Assembly: GCA_024642705.1 (NCBI GenBank)
Contig: JAHEAQ010000019.1
Location: forward strand, 1-64,000
From: Bacteroidota bacterium
Lineage (GTDB): Bacteria > Bacteroidota > Bacteroidia > Chitinophagales > Saprospiraceae
Length of the DNA: 64,000 nucleotides
Reading direction: 5' to 3'
Within the stretch, counting starts at the first letter, position 1. Each line of letters begins with the position of its first letter. Position numbers and translations under genes: made by a program. The notes under the pieces are model-generated. The model was not told where the DNA came from. It saw only the letters and a list, made by a program, of their open reading frames with translations, and did no database searches. Below, piece after piece: positions 27,927 to 37,700 of this stretch.

Positions 27927-28943
27927 CTACTGAATATTTGTTAGGAATTCCATTGTATCCACTCCATCCGCATAATCATCAACCTTTGGCTGTTGACAAT
28001 CTCCGAAAGCGACGGTTTGCAGATTTTCAAACTTTATATTGCTCGATATACATTGTATATTTTCAAGTTGACTTTGTAAAGTCTGTTCAAGAACTTTTAT
28101 GTTTTCATATTCTTCATAATGAAGACAAGCTATTCTTGAAATAATATCTTGATGATTTCTTAATATTAAAGACCCAGTTGCTATAAAATCATCCGCATTT
28201 AATAGATACAAAGCATAATTGTAATCATAATTGTTTTTGTACTTGTTATGGTTGATCAAGTGTTTGAAGTTTTCATGTAATATTTCAACTAGTTTAACTT
28301 TATCAAAACCTTGAGGCAAATAAATTTTTGAAACATTTCTGCAACCCAACCCAAAGTATAAAAATATATCTTTTCCCAAAGCAAGCATTTCCTCTGCTGA
28401 TTCTTCTCCACTAAGCACTGCAACTGCACTTCTATTTCTGCGTATTATTCGCGGGAATTTTTCAAAATATTTTTCAAATTGTTTCGCAGAATGATTGCTT
28501 CCTGTAGCAATTATAGCTTCCATTCCATTCAATCGCTCTGTAAAAATAAAATGTCCTTTTGTTTCAAGTATATCTTCTAACTTGGATATTAAATGCTCTG
28601 TAAGAATTTCATCTTTAGAGGAAGATTTGATTAATGATTTGTGACCAGTTAAAAAACAACATAAAATATCATGGAACCCTACCAATGGAATATTTCCAGC
28701 TAAAATGAGTCCTATCTTTTTTGTTGTATAATTCCCTATTTTATATTTTGAAGTCCAATTAGTAAGCACATTAAGATCCAGCATTGAATTGGCAATCGAT
28801 GTTAATGCAAAATCAATGTTTTCAATTGTGAACCAAGGGTTTCTTGATTGTGCTTGTAATTTAATTTCATTAAGTTCTGGACCATTTTCTTTAATGTAAT
28901 CGCCTAGTTTTACTGAAGCGTTAATTCTTGTGTCTAAATCCAT
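27927..28943 (-). CDS. Acyl-CoA reductase (LuxC-like)
   Basis: 338-residue protein of the LuxC-type acyl-CoA reductase family (aldehyde dehydrogenase fold), which reduces acyl-CoA or acyl-protein thioesters to aldehydes with NADPH. The conserved LILAGNIPLVGFHDILCCFL segment lies near 79-98 and the likely catalytic Cys201 in FGLGCRNVSK. No luciferase or luxD/E gene is present; in Bacteroidota this gene is common outside bioluminescence, perhaps in lipid synthesis. ATG start at 28943, overlapping the DUF1415 gene by 23 bp, which supports translational coupling. Confidence 0.85.
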   Translation of the reverse strand: MDLDTRINASVKLGDYIKENGPELNEIKLQAQSRNPWFTIENIDFALTSIANSMLDLNVLTNWTSKYKIGNYTTKKIGLILAGNIPLVGFHDILCCFLTGHKSLIKSSSKDEILTEHLISKLEDILETKGHFIFTERLNGMEAIIATGSNHSAKQFEKYFEKFPRIIRRNRSAVAVLSGEESAEEMLALGKDIFLYFGLGCRNVSKIYLPQGFDKVKLVEILHENFKHLINHNKYKNNYDYNYALYLLNADDFIATGSLILRNHQDIISRIACLHYEEYENIKVLEQTLQSQLENIQCISSNIKFENLQTVAFGDCQQPKVDDYADGVDTMEFLTNIQ

Positions 28944-29466
28944 TTAAATTTTTAGTTAATTTCTCAAAACCTTCCGAAATAAGGAAATTTTCATTGTTTT
29001 CTAGAATTTCCATCTTATCCTCTTCTGACAAATTTAGGCTTTCAACTTCAGGTTTCTTTAAAATTTGAATCATTGGATAGGGAGAACGATTGGCAAAATT
29101 TACAGGATCATTGGGTTCAACATCTCCATATCTGCTTTCGGGATGAAAAGAAACGAATTGTACAAATTTTTCTAACCCGTTTTTTTCGGTTAAATAATCC
29201 ATTAGATAATATACCTCCACATAATCATTGAAGTTATCCAAGAATGGTATGATTAAAAATTTTGAACTAATGTTATTCCAATCATCTTCAATAAAATGCT
29301 TGATTTCCATTTCCAATATACCGTCAAATTTGGGAGCTTCGTCTAATACTTTCCAATCTATTTTCCCATTTCGAAAAGGCCCAGAAGCAAATGGGCAAAT
29401 ATTATTTTTTATAACAAATTCAGAGACCCATTTTTTGGAATCCTCAATGTATATTTCCTTGTTCAT
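28921..29466 (-). CDS. DUF1415 family protein
   Basis: 181-residue cytoplasmic protein. Family marks are WVSEFVIKNNICPFASGPF near residues 13-31, FHPESRYGDVEPNDPVNF near 106-123 and NRSPYPMIQILK directly after, all characteristic of DUF1415. The function is not known. ATG start at 29466; it overlaps rluD upstream by 23 bp and the acyl-CoA reductase gene downstream by 23 bp. Confidence 0.88.
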   Translation of the reverse strand: MNKEIYIEDSKKWVSEFVIKNNICPFASGPFRNGKIDWKVLDEAPKFDGILEMEIKHFIEDDWNNISSKFLIIPFLDNFNDYVEVYYLMDYLTEKNGLEKFVQFVSFHPESRYGDVEPNDPVNFANRSPYPMIQILKKPEVESLNLSEEDKMEILENNENFLISEGFEKLTKNLNGFRHKN

Positions 29467-30517
29467 TGATTACTTTTCTATTAGCCACATAGTTTCTCCA
29501 TTTGTCCAAAACTTCAAGCATATCTTCTGGCAATTCAGTTTCAAAATATAATTTCTCTTTCGTAATTGGATGTATAAACCCAAGTGATTTGGCATGCAAC
29601 GCATGGCGTGGTATGATTTCAAAACAATTTTGGACAAACTGTTTATACTTTGAAAATACAGTTCCCTTTACCAATTTATCACCGCCATACCTTTCATCAT
29701 TGAACAATGGGTGTCCAATGGTTTTCATATGAACCCTGATTTGGTGAGTTCTACCTGTTTCCAGTTTGCACTCCACTAAACTGACATAATACAAATCATC
29801 AAGCACCTTATAATGAGTTACTGCATGTTTTCCTTCTTCGCCATCTTCAAATACAAACATTTGTTTTCTCTCCTTAGGATGTCTCCCTATATGACCTTCA
29901 ATTGTGCCCGTTTTATCTTCAAATGTTCCCCACACTAATGCCTGGTAGGTTCTTTCAATACTATGATCAAAAAACTGCTTTGCAAGACCAGTCATTGTTA
30001 AATCATTCTTAGCAATTACCAATAGTCCCGATGTATTCTTATCAATTCTATGCACTAACCCTGGTCTATCAGCCCTATTTCCTTCCATTATCGGAAGTTC
30101 ATTTTGGAAATAATATGCTAAAGCATTTACCAAAGTTCCGGATTTATTTCCCACTCCTGGATGCACTACCATTCCAGGTTCTTTATAAACCACCATTAAA
30201 TGCTTATCCTCATAATGAATTTTCAATGGAATATTTTCTGGTAAAACCTCATATTCGACAGGAGGCTTGTCCAATAAAATAACTATAGTTTGAGATGGTC
30301 TAACTTTGTAATTAGATTTCACTTCTTTTCCATCTACCAGTACAGATCCTGCTTTAATTGCATTTTGGAGTCTGTTACGAGAAACTTTTTCAATTCGGTC
30401 CATTAAAAATTTGTCGATTCTAATCGGACTTTGGCCTGGATCGGTAATTACTCTATGATGCTCATATAGTTCGTCATTCGTATCATCATTTTCTTCAGCC
30501 ATTTTCTCTACGTTCAT
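29444..30517 (-). CDS. rluD: RluA/RluD-family 23S rRNA pseudouridine synthase
   Basis: Converts specific uridines in the large ribosomal RNA to pseudouridine. 357 residues: an N-terminal S4 RNA-binding domain (about 31-80), then the synthase domain with the catalytic HRIDKNTSG motif (Asp159) and GRTHQIRVHMKTIGHPL near 255-271. Most like RluD, though RluA-family members are hard to tell apart by eye. ATG at 30517 with a second in-frame ATG at residue 6. Nine bp after the outer membrane protein gene, so in the same operon. Confidence 0.9.
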   Translation of the reverse strand: MNVEKMAEENDDTNDELYEHHRVITDPGQSPIRIDKFLMDRIEKVSRNRLQNAIKAGSVLVDGKEVKSNYKVRPSQTIVILLDKPPVEYEVLPENIPLKIHYEDKHLMVVYKEPGMVVHPGVGNKSGTLVNALAYYFQNELPIMEGNRADRPGLVHRIDKNTSGLLVIAKNDLTMTGLAKQFFDHSIERTYQALVWGTFEDKTGTIEGHIGRHPKERKQMFVFEDGEEGKHAVTHYKVLDDLYYVSLVECKLETGRTHQIRVHMKTIGHPLFNDERYGGDKLVKGTVFSKYKQFVQNCFEIIPRHALHAKSLGFIHPITKEKLYFETELPEDMLEVLDKWRNYVANRKVINEQGNIH

Positions 30518-30526
30518 TGTTAATTT

Positions 30527-31228
30527 TTAGAATAAAAAGCTCAAAGATAAACTAATTGAAGCAGCTCTGTATGTGGCAGCTTTTAAATCAAATGCATAAG
30601 AAGTATCATCTACGTATCCAATATCACTTTTCTTAGAATAAAATTCAATGGTTGTACCATAATACGATTGCGCTTTTGCAGTAAGAAACCATACCTCTGT
30701 AACCGGAACATGAAGACCAAAACCGCCATAAAATATAGGCTGCCGATCAACATTGTTTAACACAGTATTGTAATTAGTCTGCAATATTCGATCATAATTC
30801 TTTGTGGTCGCTTTGATAGAATTCATTCCTGCTCCGCCTTCGAAAAAAAATTCAAAAATCGAAATATAAAGTTCCGGATAAACTCGCATTGCAAAAGTAG
30901 TTGTTGAATTGGATACATTGGTAGTCTGGTCTACATCTGGATATAAATTAAAAATTTGATATTTATCCAGATTTCTGCTCGAATATTGCAAACCAAGAAA
31001 AATCCTGGAATGATTTATTTGCCGGTAATATCCAAATGTTCCACCAATTTTATTGTTTTTGGTCTTTTGCTTGAAGTCTCCTTGAGGAATTAACATCTCC
31101 AAACCGCCTTCAAACATATTCTTATTTGGGCTATAAACGGAGTAGGTATAACCCTCTTCATCTACATTGTCTTGCCCGTATAAAAAATTAAAGCTTAATA
31201 GTGAGCCTAAAATCAAAAAAATCTTCAT
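30527..31228 (-). CDS. Porin-family outer membrane beta-barrel protein
   Basis: 233-residue protein with a signal peptide (cleavage near LYGQ) and alternating hydrophobic strands ending ISLSLSFLF, the aromatic end of an outer-membrane barrel. It resembles the small OmpX/OmpA-barrel-like beta-barrel proteins of Bacteroidota; no ligand can be read. I place the start at ATG 31228, where the signal peptide begins, rather than the upstream ATG at 31282, which would put 18 charged residues before the signal. It heads the minus-strand rluD operon and is divergent from the PLP enzyme gene. Confidence 0.75.
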   Translation of the reverse strand: MKIFLILGSLLSFNFLYGQDNVDEEGYTYSVYSPNKNMFEGGLEMLIPQGDFKQKTKNNKIGGTFGYYRQINHSRIFLGLQYSSRNLDKYQIFNLYPDVDQTTNVSNSTTTFAMRVYPELYISIFEFFFEGGAGMNSIKATTKNYDRILQTNYNTVLNNVDRQPIFYGGFGLHVPVTEVWFLTAKAQSYYGTTIEFYSKKSDIGYVDDTSYAFDLKAATYRAASISLSLSFLF

Positions 31229-31306
31229 TATGTTAGCTGAATATTTCAAATCCATTGAAAAGGAATAGCGCTTTATCTTCATTTTAAAATAACAAAATAG
31301 TTAATA

Positions 31307-32503
31307 ATGAGTTTATCATTCGAATCAATTTGTGTTCACGAACCTAAAGATACAAAAAGTAACAAACCACATATACTTCCAATATATGCAAGTTCATCTT
31401 TTGAGTTTGAAAATATCAACGAAGGCATAGATATTTTTACTAATAAAAAAGATGGTTTTGTTTATAGCAGATATTCTAATCCAACCGTCGAAAGTGTCGC
31501 AATTAAACTTGCAAAGCTAGAATCTTTCGGTATGAATACTGAAGCAACCGCCATATTGACTTCTTCAGGAATGTCCGCAATTTCTACTTTAATAGCAGGA
31601 TGTATGAACTATGGAGAGAAAATTCTTACCCAAGCAAACTTATATGGAGGAACAACTGAATTAATAAAAAAAGTATTTTCTAGGTTTGGAGTGGAGGCTA
31701 TTTTTACGGATTTTCAAAAATATGACAATATAGAATCTATCATTAAAAAAGATTCTACCATAAAAATGATTTTTCTTGAAAGTCCTGCGAATCCCACTTT
31801 GGCGTGTGTTGATCTTGAAATTTTAGCTGGTTTAGGAAAAAAATATGGCATAATTACAGCAATTGACAATACTTTTTGTACACCATATATTCAACAACCC
31901 TTAAAATGGGGAATTGATTTTGTGATACATTCTACCACTAAATATTTGAATGGACATGGAAATTCTATTTCAGGTGCAATCATTTCATTAGACAAAGAAA
32001 TGATGAAAGAAAAAATTTGGACCACAATGAAGTTGCTCGGCACAAATTGCAATCCATTCGATGCTTGGCTTATAAACAATGGGCTAAAAACACTGGTTTT
32101 AAGAATGAACAAACACAGTGAAAATGCATTGGCTCTTGCAAGTTTCTTAGAAAAACACCCTAAAGTGGCCCATACGAATTATACTGGGTTAGTATCGCAT
32201 CCTGATCATAAAGTAGCGACAAAGCAGATGAAAATTCATGGAGGGATGATGAGTTTTGAAGTAAAAGGGGGAATTGAAGCCGGAAAAATACTTATGGACA
32301 ATATCAAAATGTGCACTTTAGCTCCCACATTGGGGGACGTGGATACACTTATTTTACATCCAGCGTCTATGTCTCATATGAACATACCCAGAGAAATTAG
32401 AATGGAAAATGGGATAACCGATGGACTAATTAGAATTTCAGTTGGCATTGAAGAAATTGAAGATTTAAAACAAGATCTTGACCAGGCATTAAGTTTCTGT
32501 TAG
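31307..32503 (+). CDS. Cys/Met-metabolism PLP enzyme (cystathionine gamma-synthase/lyase type)
   Basis: 398-residue fold-type I PLP enzyme of the trans-sulfuration family. PLP-lysine is Lys212 in STTKYLNGHGN; the phosphate-binding YSRYSNPT lies at 53-60. The position that is cysteine in methionine gamma-lyase (YGCT) is glycine here (YGGT), so a classical methionine gamma-lyase is less likely than cystathionine gamma-lyase, cystathionine gamma-synthase or an O-acetylhomoserine sulfhydrylase. ATG start at 31307. No riboswitch is recognisable in the short divergent gap. Single plus-strand gene. Confidence 0.9.
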   Translation: MSLSFESICVHEPKDTKSNKPHILPIYASSSFEFENINEGIDIFTNKKDGFVYSRYSNPTVESVAIKLAKLESFGMNTEATAILTSSGMSAISTLIAGCMNYGEKILTQANLYGGTTELIKKVFSRFGVEAIFTDFQKYDNIESIIKKDSTIKMIFLESPANPTLACVDLEILAGLGKKYGIITAIDNTFCTPYIQQPLKWGIDFVIHSTTKYLNGHGNSISGAIISLDKEMMKEKIWTTMKLLGTNCNPFDAWLINNGLKTLVLRMNKHSENALALASFLEKHPKVAHTNYTGLVSHPDHKVATKQMKIHGGMMSFEVKGGIEAGKILMDNIKMCTLAPTLGDVDTLILHPASMSHMNIPREIRMENGITDGLIRISVGIEEIEDLKQDLDQALSFC

Positions 32504-32601
32504 CTTTAATTTTGGATATTCCAAATAAATTGGACCTATGGAATAGATTTTCTTCAAACAATTAATGATAGATATAATATCCAATTAGATCATTATTCCT
32601 T

Positions 32602-33132
32602 TCATTCAGGTGAATTAATTGTATTTCGGGTTAGGCTACCTCTCATGCCCAATTCAATGACTTGTAAATCTTTTATCTTTCCATTTTCGACATTGAACCG
32701 AGCCATTGTTCTAAATTTATGAAATCCATGATGTCCGCAGGCTCCAGGGTTGATGTGAAGGAAATTATATTTTTTGTCAAACATTACTTTCAAAATATGA
32801 GAGTGACCACAAATAAAAAGATCTGGAGCATCCTTTCTGAAAATATCTCCTACCCTTTTATTGTATCGTTCAGGATAACCACCAATATGCGTAATAAACA
32901 CATCTAATCCTTCAATTTCAAACCTTAAGTCTAAAGGAAATGTGCGCCTCATTTTAGCATCGTCAATATTGCCATAAACACATCTCAATGGCTTAAAAGA
33001 TTCAAGTTTTTCGATTACCCGAAAATCTCCAACATCTCCCGCATGCCATATTTCATCGCATTCTTCAAAATAAGAAAGTATATTATCATCAATAAATGAA
33101 TGCGTATCTGAAAGTAATCCTATTCGAATCAA
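32602..33132 (-). CDS. YfcE/MJ0936-type metallophosphoesterase
   Basis: 176-residue calcineurin-like phosphodiesterase. Metal motifs are in order: SDTHSF (Asp8, His10), HAGDVGD, YGNIDD, THIGGY and GHSH, followed by NPGACGHH. Small enzymes of this family hydrolyse phosphodiesters such as 2',3'-cyclic nucleotides in vitro; the natural substrate is unknown. The start is TTG at 33132, overlapping the stop of the upstream oxidoreductase gene (TTGA), so translation is probably coupled. Confidence 0.87.
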   Translation of the reverse strand: MIRIGLLSDTHSFIDDNILSYFEECDEIWHAGDVGDFRVIEKLESFKPLRCVYGNIDDAKMRRTFPLDLRFEIEGLDVFITHIGGYPERYNKRVGDIFRKDAPDLFICGHSHILKVMFDKKYNFLHINPGACGHHGFHKFRTMARFNVENGKIKDLQVIELGMRGSLTRNTINSPE

Positions 33133-34097
33133 AATGAATTACTTAAAACCAATTTTCCAAATTGTTGTCCATTTTCCATTTTTAAAAGTGCTGCTCCAAT
33201 TTCTTGAATGGGAAAAACTTCATCCACAATAGGTTTTATCTTATGAAAATTGATAAATTTTATCATTTCTTTGAAATCTTGATCAGAACCCATTGTCGTT
33301 CCATATATAGAAACGTGGTTCCAAAATAATTTTTGAGGAATTAGTTCCATTTTCCCTACAGTTCCTCCATAGATGCTTATTCTTCCTCCTTTATTTGATA
33401 TGTTCACAAGCTTTGAAAATCCTTTACCACCAGCTGAATCAATGACTACATCCATAGGCCCGACACTTTTCAGCACCTGCTTATCCATATCTTCATCCTT
33501 ATAATTGAATCCTCCTTTGGCACCTAACGCTATGGCTTTTTCTATTTTTTCGGTTGATGAGGAACTAACATATACTTCATTTCCATTAGCAATCGCAAAT
33601 TGCATAGCAAATAATGCCACACCACCACCAATTCCAGATATAAAAACTTTGTCACTTTTTTTCAATTGAGCTTTCGCAAATAATGCCCTGAATGCAGTTA
33701 ACCCTGCTAAAGGAATTGCTGCAGCTTCAGTTAGAGATAAATGGTCCGGTTTGGGATGTAGATATTTCTCCTCGATTTGCACATATTCAGCAAAACATCC
33801 GTGGCTTGGCAGTCCTAATATTTCAAAGTTGCTTCCATGAAAAGCCTCATCATTTCCCCAATTTAATCCAGGATTAATTAAAAACAAGCCTCCTTTATAT
33901 TCAACAATACCATCCGATCCTAAAATAATAGGATAAATGATACCACCATACATTCCTTTTTTAATCCACACATCACGGTGATTTAATGCAGATGCCATTA
34001 CTTTCACCATTACTTTATTGCTTTCTAATTTCAAATCTAATTCACCAATAATTGGCAATTGATCTGGACCATTCAGTATCGCTGCTTTTGTTTTCAT
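33129..34097 (-). CDS. Zinc-independent MDR oxidoreductase (quinone-reductase-like)
   Basis: 322-residue medium-chain dehydrogenase/reductase. It has the GroES-like N-terminal domain (ALNHRDVWIKKG near 37-48), the PLAGLTAFRALF segment and a nucleotide-binding GIGGGVA loop near 160-166. The structural-zinc cysteine loop is absent, and the usual catalytic Cys/His/Glu triad cannot be seen, so it resembles quinone/enone reductases more than zinc alcohol dehydrogenases. Substrate unknown; NAD(P)H use inferred. ATG start at 34097, first of a two-gene unit with the phosphoesterase gene. Confidence 0.82.
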   Translation of the reverse strand: MKTKAAILNGPDQLPIIGELDLKLESNKVMVKVMASALNHRDVWIKKGMYGGIIYPIILGSDGIVEYKGGLFLINPGLNWGNDEAFHGSNFEILGLPSHGCFAEYVQIEEKYLHPKPDHLSLTEAAAIPLAGLTAFRALFAKAQLKKSDKVFISGIGGGVALFAMQFAIANGNEVYVSSSSTEKIEKAIALGAKGGFNYKDEDMDKQVLKSVGPMDVVIDSAGGKGFSKLVNISNKGGRISIYGGTVGKMELIPQKLFWNHVSIYGTTMGSDQDFKEMIKFINFHKIKPIVDEVFPIQEIGAALLKMENGQQFGKLVLSNSF

Positions 34098-34787
34098 ATC
34101 AAGTAAAATTACTTAAACTTTTAATTATTCATTGCACCATATCCAAAATAATTCTGAATAGCACTAATGATAGGTCGTCGTTATTATAATTAATAGTCGT
34201 GATTGGTTGATGCTTTCAACTGAATTATTATAGTAAAAAAATCAGATGTAAGGAAATTTACAAATTAGATTAATATCCACTTAGAAAACATTTTCAATTT
34301 CGTCTAATTTGTAAAATAGAAGAAGAATAAAAAAATGAAATCTGATTACCAAGTCATTGATAATCAGATTTTCATTCAAATAAGAAACATTTATTTCTAA
34401 GCATTTCCTTATTTGCCAAATGTGTTTAGGTTATAAATTTAAAATCGAATATGCCCATAATTCTATTCTATGAGAACAGAATTCCAAGGTTAAAACTTAC
34501 ATAAGTCATATATATAATAAATATTTACTATATATAATTCTGCTAATTAAATATTTATATATTGCTATTAACATAAATGTGTGTTTTTAGAATAATTACA
34601 ATATATAAACAATATTAACAATGCAAATCGCATACCAATAATCTATTGTCTATCAACTTTAACAAATTGGCATCATAGAAGACATTATTTCAGTATTATT
34701 TTCATATCAAGCAACGAAATGGAAAGCTAAAGTATCGTATGATTAAATTAGTAACCAAATTCATTGAAACTGACAAACATTAATCGA
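34098..34787. other. 690-bp divergent intergenic region upstream of the giant gene
   Basis: Largest A/T-rich gap before a gene in the window, with no convincing reading frame. It must hold the promoters of the oxidoreductase and giant-protein genes; no complete TTTG/TAnnTTTG pair stands out. It contains a terminator-like hairpin facing the minus strand at 34329-34371. Confidence 0.6.
34329..34371 (-). terminator. Orphan intrinsic terminator in minus orientation
   Basis: Perfect 11-bp stem, AAATCTGATTA at 34338-34348 and TAATCAGATTT at 34361-34371, with a 12-base loop. On the minus strand the stem is followed by CA and seven T. No annotated gene ends here on that strand, so it would stop an unannotated minus-strand transcript or act as an attenuator before the oxidoreductase gene. 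Confidence 0.55.
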
Positions 34788-37700
34788 ATGAAACGAATTC
34801 TAACCATTGCAACCCTACTTTTTACTTTTTGGAGCTTGAATGCTCAGCAGCCCTGCGTGATTGGTAGCTTTTCTTATGAACTTGTCAGAGAGAACAACCA
34901 GCAATTCTATTTCAAAATATCCAAGCCTACTGATTTACCCCAAAACTATACCGTTTTCATTAATAATAACAAATATGAAGCACCTCAAATTATTGATGGT
35001 GGAGCTTTTTATTATGGGCCCTTTCCTATAGATTGTAATGTCAATTATACTTTAAAAATCCAAAACAAATCAAATGAATCTTGCAATATTTCTGCCAGCA
35101 TAGGAAAAGTATGTTCTGAAATTCCTTTGTGTGGATTTTCAAATATAAGACATGAAGTCATTTCTTGTAATGATCTTAAATTAAAGTTATGGTTGAATTT
35201 TCAGCCACAAAACACCAATAATTTAGGGTTTGATTTATTCAATGCAAATGGAAATTTGATTGGATTTTACAAATATTCGGATTTACCAATTACTATAGAA
35301 TATGAGCGTCAAGTTGGAGAATACCAATTGCTGTATATACAAGACAATGATAATCCTAATTGTGTTTCGAAATACGAATTTAAAGTGGATTGCATACCAA
35401 ATGAGGAATGCAAAATTTATGATATCACTTATTCTGTGCCTGAATGTAATCCAAATGGTGTAGTTTATGTTGCTTTAGACTTTAAATATGCCAATGTTAA
35501 AAGTGAAAAATTTATTGTAAAAGGTAATGGCATCCATTATGGAACATTTGCATATCAAGATTTGCCAATAAAAGTTGGACCAATTGTCCCACAATGTGAT
35601 AAAAAATATGAATTTGGAATAGCAGATGCAGAAAACCCAAATTGTTCGAATTATATAGAAGATATAATGATTTGCTGTCCAACAACTTGCCAACTTCCAA
35701 AGTTTGAAATCGACAACATGGAATGCAGCGATGCGGTAATAGGTATAAAACTTAAATTAATTACGGACTCCCCAATTAGTAATTTCAAAATATTATTCAA
35801 CAACACAACTGTACCCAATTACAAACTAGATTACCCTTATATTTATTTTGAAATACAAAACAATTTAACATCAATTTACAATAAAATAACTATTTGCAAT
35901 TCAGACCCAATTAGTTCTGATTGTTGTTATACCAAAGAAATTAACTTAGCAAACTGCATTCCAAATGGAGATTGCAAAATCGGTGATTTAATTATATCTA
36001 ATATTGAGTGCGGTACTAATGGATTAGCATACCTCTCCTTAGATTTCAAACATGAGAACGTAGCAAGTGATTACTTCACAGTACAAGGAAATGGCAAGGA
36101 ATATGGCAAGTTCAAATATGCAGATTTACCAATAAGACTTGGACAAATAGAAGCAAATTGTGACAAATTATTTGAATTTGTAGTTAAGGATAGCGTAAAT
36201 CCAGATTGTGCAAATAAAGTAGGAAATATCCAACTTTGCTGCCCAACATCCTGCCAACTTCCAAAGTTTGAAATAGTTAACATTGAATGTAGTAATACCT
36301 TAATAAGCGTAAAATTAAAATTGATAAATGATATCCAAATCAATAATTTCAAAATTTTATTTAATAACACAACTATTGCAAATTACAAATTAGATTTTCC
36401 TTACATTTATTTTGAACTCTCTAATAATTTAACTTCCATTCACAATAAAATTACTCTATGCTCTTATGCACCCAACGGTTCTGATTGTTGCTATACTCAG
36501 GAATTTTCTTTAGAAAATTGTGTACCAAATGGAGAATGCAAAATTGGTGAACTTATTCTTTCTCAATCTGAATGTAGTGCAGATGGTTTAGTATATATGA
36601 AATTAGATTTCAAACATGAGAATGAAGCTAGTGATTATTTTACTGTTCATGGGAACGGCAAGGAATATGGAAAATTTAAGTATTCTGAATTACCTATAAG
36701 TATTGGCCCGTTAGAGGCAAATTGTGAAAAATCATTCGAGTTTGTAGTTAAGGACAGCGTCAAACCAGATTGTGCTAACAAAATTGGAAACATCTTAATT
36801 TGCTGTCCATCTACTTGCCCGCTTCCTAAGTTTGAAATTGTCAACATTGAATGTAATGATGCAGAATTATCAGTAAAATTGAAGTTAACCAATGATTCTC
36901 AAAATACCAATTTCAAAATATTATTCAACAACACTACAGTTGCTAACTATGAATTGGTCTATCCGTACATATATTTTAAATATCCAAATATTCTAACTTC
37001 AGCACATAACAAAATTACCCTTTGTGCAGTAACCGTAACCACTGTTGAATGTTGCTTTTCACAAGAATTCACATTGGAAAATTGCTTGCCAAATGGAGAA
37101 TGTAGGATTGGTGAACTGAAGGTCTCTAACATTGAATGTAAAGATGACGGATCAGCTTTCTTAACCTTGGACTTCAAACACGAAAATGAACTTAGTAATT
37201 TCTTTACTGTGCACGGAAATGGAAAAGATTATGGAACATTTGAGTACGATGATTTGCCTATCAGATTGGGACCAATTGATGCAAATTGTGAAAAATCATA
37301 CGAGTTCATCGTTAAGGACACAGAAAATCCACAATGTGCAAGCGATATTGGCAATGTAAAAATTTGTTGTAACGATCATTGTCAAGAACCAAAATTTGAA
37401 ATTATAAATGTCGAATGTGGAGACGCTCATGTTTTTATGAAATTAAAATTCAGTGCTCCGATTATAAATGATGATCTGCTTATCATTGTCAATAACAGCA
37501 TCATCAATGAATATAAAATTGATGGTCAATTTCTTTATCTATCTTTTTTGAACAACTCAATTGGAATAGTAAATAATATAACTATTTGCACGATACCAAC
37601 GACGAATCTATCCTGTTGTTATACAAAATCATTTACACTTGAAAATTGTAATCCATCTGGAGATTGCAAAATTGGAACTATAAAAATTCAACCTTCAGAA

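Noticed and set aside
31229-31306. SAM-type riboswitch before the Cys/Met PLP enzyme gene
   Set aside because: The gap to the divergent gene is only 78 bp and shows no fold or conserved core of a known SAM riboswitch.
31307-32503. Methionine gamma-lyase
   Set aside because: The diagnostic active-site cysteine position is glycine (YGGT), so a cystathionine or O-acetylhomoserine enzyme is more likely.
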